Source: Bacilli bacterium
Lineage (GTDB): Bacteria > Bacillota_I > Bacilli_A > RFN20 > CAG-288
Assembly (NCBI GenBank): GCA_028707375.1
Contig: JAQWCB010000003.1
Location: 1-17,067, forward strand
Direction of reading: 5' to 3'
Length of the DNA: 17,067 nucleotides
The notes beneath the pieces are model-generated. The model saw only the letters and a program-made list of their open reading frames with translations, had not been told where the DNA came from and searched no databases. The first letter of the stretch is position 1, and each line of letters begins with the position of its first letter. A program made the translations under genes and the position numbers. This document shows positions 14,448-17,067 of the stretch, in pieces.

Positions 14448-14876
14448 CTATAGGAACTTGTGGAATTTTTTAGGTATTTCTTCCCTTGGTAATTTCTCAA
14501 CTTCATCGAGCGAGCCCATCTCTTGAGCCTTAGCATAAAACCACTCTTTATATTCCAGCATTTCCAAATTGTCCTGTAACGATTGCATTTGTGCTAATAC
14601 TGAATCTTTTTGCTTCTTGATAATTTCAGCCCGCTTAGTGTACTTTTCGTCGCCTTGAGTATAGTAACTTACAAATGTTCTGATGTCTTTAATCGGCATT
14701 CCTGTCTGCTTAAGACATCCAATGATATTTAACATGCCTAAATCCGACTCTTTGAACATGCGGATTCCTCCATTGGTTCTTTCAATAAATGGAAGTAATC
14801 CTTCTTTATCGTAATAACGTAAAGTCGAGGCATTGACATCCATTTTTTTAGCAATTTCTCCTACGGTATAATACAT
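14448..14876 (-). CDS. MerR-family transcriptional regulator (NmlR/AdhR-like)
   Basis: 142-aa DNA-binding activator/repressor. The N-terminal winged helix is clear: YYTVGEIAKKMDVNASTLRY (2-21), YYDKEGLLPF (21-30), GGIRMF (36-41). It is followed by CLKQTGMPIKDIRTFV (54-69) and a long dimerisation helix (about 75-115). The single Cys54 matches the position of the reactive cysteine in NmlR/AdhR-type thiol and aldehyde sensors, so response to electrophiles is likely (inference from family). The ATG at 14876 is chosen because GGAGG (complement of 14885-14889) is well spaced before it; a GTG at 14891 would sit upstream of that site. A typical MerR promoter (14921-14951) lies just upstream, facing away. 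Confidence 0.92.
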   Translation of the reverse strand: MYYTVGEIAKKMDVNASTLRYYDKEGLLPFIERTNGGIRMFKESDLGMLNIIGCLKQTGMPIKDIRTFVSYYTQGDEKYTKRAEIIKKQKDSVLAQMQSLQDNLEMLEYKEWFYAKAQEMGSLDEVEKLPREEIPKKFHKFL

Positions 14877-14920
14877 TTTGACTTCCTCCACTCTTTATTT
14901 TAACTTTTTTAATAAAGTTC

Positions 14921-14951
14921 TTGACTTAAAGTTAACTTTAACTAGTATTAT
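14921..14951 (+). promoter_or_regulatory. MerR-type promoter with 19-bp spacer and dyad operator
   Basis: TTGACT (14921-14926) and TATTAT (14946-14951) are separated by 19 bp, the overlong spacer that MerR activators correct by twisting DNA. A perfect 16-bp palindrome TTAAAGTTAACTTTAA (14926-14941) lies in the spacer, as in AdhR/NmlR targets. It points rightward, away from merR, into a stretch of more than 300 nt without a convincing gene. Confidence 0.8.
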
Positions 14952-15137
14952 ATACTTAAGCCTATTGACAATAGTTTAATATAGTCGCAGGCAAATAACA
15001 ATAGGAGAATGTTAAAAAACGGAAATATTTATAGAATAGTCAAAATATAATAGAAATGTCATTTATCTCATGCGATTATTTCGTTGCGGTACGGAAAGTA
15101 ATATGTGAGCATATCAATCAATTTTTTATGATAAACA

Positions 15138-15146
15138 TGTTATAAT
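15138..15146 (+). promoter_or_regulatory. Extended -10 promoter upstream of DUF3737
   Basis: TGTTATAAT is identical to the hpf extended -10 element. No good -35 is seen. The predicted start is near 15153, giving a leader of about 125 nt. A second TATAAT at 15172-15177 is an alternative. Confidence 0.5.
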
Positions 15147-15174
15147 TCGTAAGCAAAGAGAGAATGATTATTAT

Positions 15175-15229
15175 AATTGTCTAGATGTTAAAGGAAAATT
15201 TATGCTTGAAAGCAATCATCTAGCTAATT
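15175..15229 (+). other. Stem-loop in the DUF3737 leader
   Basis: CTAGATG (15181-15187) pairs with CATCTAG (15217-15223), extended across a 2x2 internal loop by AATT (15175-15178) with AATT (15226-15229). A small hairpin TGCT-TGAA-AGCA (15203-15214) lies in the loop. It could be a regulatory leader structure; no known riboswitch class is recognised. Confidence 0.35.
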
Positions 15230-15278
15230 CGATATATTTAAAATTTTAACATTGACCTAGGTGATGAAGGAGATAAAA

Positions 15279-16166
15279 ATGAATAAAAAAATAGAAAATC
15301 AAACATTTCAGCAAGAACGAGCGTTATACAATCTAACTGATGCGGAAGTTATAAATTGCCATTTTGGAGGTGAAGAAGATGGTGAATCGTGTCTCAAGGA
15401 AGCAAGAAATATAAGTGTAAAGAATTCTTATATCAATCTTCGATATCCGATGTGGCACAATCATCATTTTGAATTGATTGATTCTGAACTTGATGAAAAT
15501 GCTCGTGCCGCTTTTTGGTACTCGACTGATGGATTGATAAGAAATGTAAAAGTCAAGACTATTAAGTCGCTGCGCAACGCTGAGCGCATTCGCATCGAGA
15601 ATTCAGATATCGTTGCGAAGGAAGTTGGATGGTTCTGCAAGGATATATATATGGAAAATTCTCATCTAGAGGGAGATTATCCTTTCCTTAGAGCAGAGAA
15701 CATCACAATTAACAATTCTAAAATAGATGGCAAATACAGTCTGCAATATATGGAAAATGTTCGCATAACTAATTCTATCCTAAATACAAAGGATGCTTTC
15801 TGGCATTCAAAAAATGTCGTTGTTGAAAATTGTAAAATAAACGGGGCATATCTAGCATGGTACGCTGAGGATATTACCTTCATTAACTGTGAGATTACTG
15901 GAACTCAACCCATATGTTATACTAAAAAAGTAAAAATGATTAATTGTACGATGCACAATACTGATTTAGCCTTTGAATATTCCGATGTTGAAGCGGATAT
16001 TGTTGGACATATTGATTCAGTTAAGAATCCTAAATCTGGATATATAAGGGCTGATTCAATTGGTGATATTATTTTGAAAGATTCTATAATGGAAACTAAC
16101 GCGGTAATCGAAGTCAGATCAGCCAAGGAAAATAGTGAAAAATGCATGTCGTGCTCCGCTAATTAG
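15279..16166 (+). CDS. DUF3737 family protein (right-handed beta-helix-like)
   Basis: 295 aa of short, repeated strand-turn units of the type I-x-N/D-S/C-x-I, as expected for a parallel beta-helix. It matches the DUF3737 (PF12541) pattern: QERALYNL (12-19), GESCLKEARNISVKNS (35-50), the aromatic cluster YPMWH, DAFWHSKNV, GAYLAWYAEDITFINCEITG, and LAFEYSDVEADIVGHIDSVK near the end. Function is unknown in the family; the fold resembles carbohydrate-active or scaffold proteins, but no catalytic residues can be named. The start at ATG 15279 follows AAGGAG (15267-15272) at good spacing. Two further start codons (15261 GTG, 15264 ATG) lie upstream of or beside that site. The C-terminal CMSCSAN adds two cysteines. 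It is probably cotranscribed with the cyclophilin-like gene. Confidence 0.9.
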   Translation: MNKKIENQTFQQERALYNLTDAEVINCHFGGEEDGESCLKEARNISVKNSYINLRYPMWHNHHFELIDSELDENARAAFWYSTDGLIRNVKVKTIKSLRNAERIRIENSDIVAKEVGWFCKDIYMENSHLEGDYPFLRAENITINNSKIDGKYSLQYMENVRITNSILNTKDAFWHSKNVVVENCKINGAYLAWYAEDITFINCEITGTQPICYTKKVKMINCTMHNTDLAFEYSDVEADIVGHIDSVKNPKSGYIRADSIGDIILKDSIMETNAVIEVRSAKENSEKCMSCSAN

Positions 16167-16235
16167 TTTGGGTCGATAAATAGTAAAATATTTTAAAATT
16201 AACTATAGAGAATAAATATGAAAGGAGTCACAATT

Positions 16236-16583
16236 ATGATTAATTTAACTATTAATTCTAAGGTTCTTCAAGTGGAACTTGAAAATAATTCATCAGCTCA
16301 GGCCTTAATAGAACTGTTGAAAAAAGGTCCGATAGAAATATCTATGAATGATTATGCGGGAATGGAGAAAGTTGGAAATCTGCCGACTAAACTTCCTAGA
16401 AATGATAAGCCCATCAATGTTGGATGGGGCGATGTCATTTTGTATCAAGGAAGAGCCTTTGTTATATATTATGAACACAATTCCTGGAATTTTACTAAAC
16501 TGGGAAAAATTGTCAATATTTCGAGAGATGCCTTAACTTCGATTCTCGGTCGAGGGTCACTAATAGCAACCTTATCTTTATAA
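16236..16583 (+). CDS. Cyclophilin-like fold protein
   Basis: 115 aa, matching the short bacterial cyclophilin-like family (PF18050 type). It starts with a beta strand (MINLTINSKVLQVELENNSSA, first 21), then ALIELLKKGPIEISMNDYAG (24-43), the family's KVGNLPTKLPRND (47-59), WGDVILYQGRAFVIYYEHNSW (about 66-86) and a final strand region. These proteins keep the cyclophilin barrel but lack the usual prolyl-isomerase catalytic Arg motif, and they are often encoded next to flavodoxin, oxidoreductase and CMD-family genes. ATG 16236 is chosen for AAGGAG (16222-16227) 8 nt upstream. It lies 69 nt after DUF3737 with no terminator between, and a terminator directly follows. Confidence 0.87.
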   Translation: MINLTINSKVLQVELENNSSAQALIELLKKGPIEISMNDYAGMEKVGNLPTKLPRNDKPINVGWGDVILYQGRAFVIYYEHNSWNFTKLGKIVNISRDALTSILGRGSLIATLSL

Positions 16584-16610
16584 AAAATGAGTCATTATAG
16601 ACTCATTTTT
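16583..16610. terminator. Intrinsic terminator after the cyclophilin-like gene
   Basis: AAAAATGAGTC (16583-16593) pairs perfectly with GACTCATTTTT (16600-16610) around loop ATTATA. The 3' arm ends in five T. The symmetric A/T ends would work on both strands. Confidence 0.85.
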
Positions 16611-16641
16611 AGTATTAAAACATATCTATAATAAGACAAAT

Positions 16642-16687
16642 AAAAAGCTGTTAGTAAATCAATTATGAATAGCTAACAGCTTTTTTT
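16642..16687. terminator. Bidirectional terminator between convergent genes
   Basis: AAAAAGCTGTTAG (16642-16654) pairs with CTAACAGCTTTTT (16673-16685), 13 bp with an 18-nt loop and seven T on the + strand. On the - strand it lies just after the stop of the CMD-family gene and ends in TTTTTA, so it probably serves that gene. Confidence 0.85.
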
Positions 16688-16704
16688 AAATGTATTAAAT
16701 CCAA

Positions 16705-17067
16705 TTATTTCTTAAGATCAGAGATAATTTTTAGCGCGTTAAGTACTCGAGGATAACCAATATAAGGAATCATTTGCTGAACTAATTTAGTCATAAATTC
16801 AATAGAATTTCCAACATTGATGTTTCCAATCAAATGAGATTTTAATTGACTAGCCGTATCGCCTTGACCTAATAGAAAGCAAAATGTAATGAGTTCGCGA
16901 TCTTTAAGTTCTAAGCCTTTACGCGTGTAATAATCTCCAAAACAATTTTCGGCTAATAATCTATTTACTGGGCTGGCTTTATAATAATCTTTCATCTGTT
17001 CACCAAATATTCTCACTTGGCAATCTATTCCTTTTTCCAATCTATTATCCATAGTTGTCGTCGATTG
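16705..17067 (-). CDS. Carboxymuconolactone decarboxylase (CMD) family protein, 5' partial
   Basis: Member of the AhpD/CMD alpha-helical family, which includes decarboxylases and peroxidase-linked thiol proteins. Visible motifs are ENCFGDYYTRKGLELKDREL (20 residues around the family's R-x-L-x(3)-R-E-L block), LGQGDTASQLKSHLIGNINVGNS and MIPYIGYPRVLNALKII. Cys residues are at ENCFG and ITFCF. There is no CXXC of the AhpD peroxidase type. The ATG at 17052 lacks a ribosome site, and the frame stays open to the window edge, reading QSTTT just before it. That is the linker typical of two-domain CMD proteins (about 230-250 aa), so I read this as the C-terminal half of a longer gene that starts beyond the right edge. 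It converges on the cyclophilin-like gene. Confidence 0.88.
   Translation of the reverse strand, partial: QSTTTMDNRLEKGIDCQVRIFGEQMKDYYKASPVNRLLAENCFGDYYTRKGLELKDRELITFCFLLGQGDTASQLKSHLIGNINVGNSIEFMTKLVQQMIPYIGYPRVLNALKIISDLKK

Larger units (their letters stand above)
14952..15278 (+). other. Non-coding leader region between the MerR-type promoter and the DUF3737 gene
   Basis: About 330 nt without a supported gene. It holds a second, extended -10 promoter (15138-15146), another TATAAT (15172-15177), a stem-loop (15175-15229) and only tiny open frames (for example 15009-15050 and 15185-15223) lacking well-placed ribosome sites. Confidence 0.55.

Noticed and set aside
14965..14970. TTGACA as a promoter -35 for DUF3737
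   Set aside because: No -10 box occurs at 16-18 nt from it.
16218..16235. Longer start for the cyclophilin-like gene
   Set aside because: The AAGGAG ribosome site lies inside those codons and is well spaced for the ATG at 16236.
16705..17052. A complete 115-aa CMD protein
   Set aside because: No ribosome site before the ATG, and the open frame upstream reads as the linker of two-domain members, so it is probably partial.

Overview
This is about 17 kb of AT-rich DNA that looks like a low-GC Bacillota chromosome. Supporting signs are AGGAGG-type ribosome binding sites, TTGACA/TATAAT promoters, a long-form HPF, a CcpA-type cre site, and Cof-type HAD, Gx-transporter and DUF3737 families. Tryptophan is read from TGG and TGA serves as a stop (6657-6659), so the code is the standard bacterial one and not the mycoplasma code. 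The gene style recalls Erysipelotrichia or Mollicutes-related Bacilli, but the genus cannot be fixed from the sequence.

Left third (1-6659, + strand): an Rnf-type ferredoxin:NAD+ oxidoreductase operon in the order rnfC (5' end outside the window), rnfD, rnfG, rnfE, rnfA, a small Cys-rich membrane protein, rnfB, then a NusG-domain-II membrane protein and a Gx-transporter/heptaprenyl-diphosphate-synthase-component-I-like membrane protein. Genes are nearly abutting. The complex is remodelled. RnfD carries a C-terminal fused RnfG-like module (one extra membrane helix plus an FMN-binding domain). The separate RnfG has two tandem FMN-binding domains. The usual flavin-accepting Thr is Ser in both RnfG copies and in the RnfD core, but Thr in the fused domain. 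RnfB stops after its first [4Fe-4S] domain and lacks the ferredoxin module. A five-Cys membrane peptide sits directly before it. An ApbE-family lipoprotein (the FMN transferase that flavinylates such domains) lies 3.6 kb downstream under its own promoter.

Middle (6660-12660, + strand): metK (SAM synthetase) overlapped by an Orn/Lys/Arg decarboxylase gene, both of which can feed polyamine synthesis; hpf (ribosome hibernation factor) with an extended -10 promoter and a perfect-match cre palindrome just downstream; a strong terminator; apbE; and a Cof-type HAD phosphatase with its own near-consensus promoter.

Right third (12661-17067): a two-gene unit of unknown function (a 331-aa soluble protein and a 149-aa two-helix membrane protein), an 87-nt nested palindrome, a divergently oriented NmlR/AdhR-like MerR regulator with a classical 19-bp-spacer promoter facing away from it, a long non-coding leader, DUF3737 and cyclophilin-like genes, two back-to-back terminators, and the C-terminal part of a carboxymuconolactone-decarboxylase-family gene entering from the right edge on the - strand. 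The MerR/cyclophilin-like/CMD grouping suggests an electrophile or redox stress locus (inference).

No rRNA, tRNA, CRISPR array, transposase gene or replication origin was seen.
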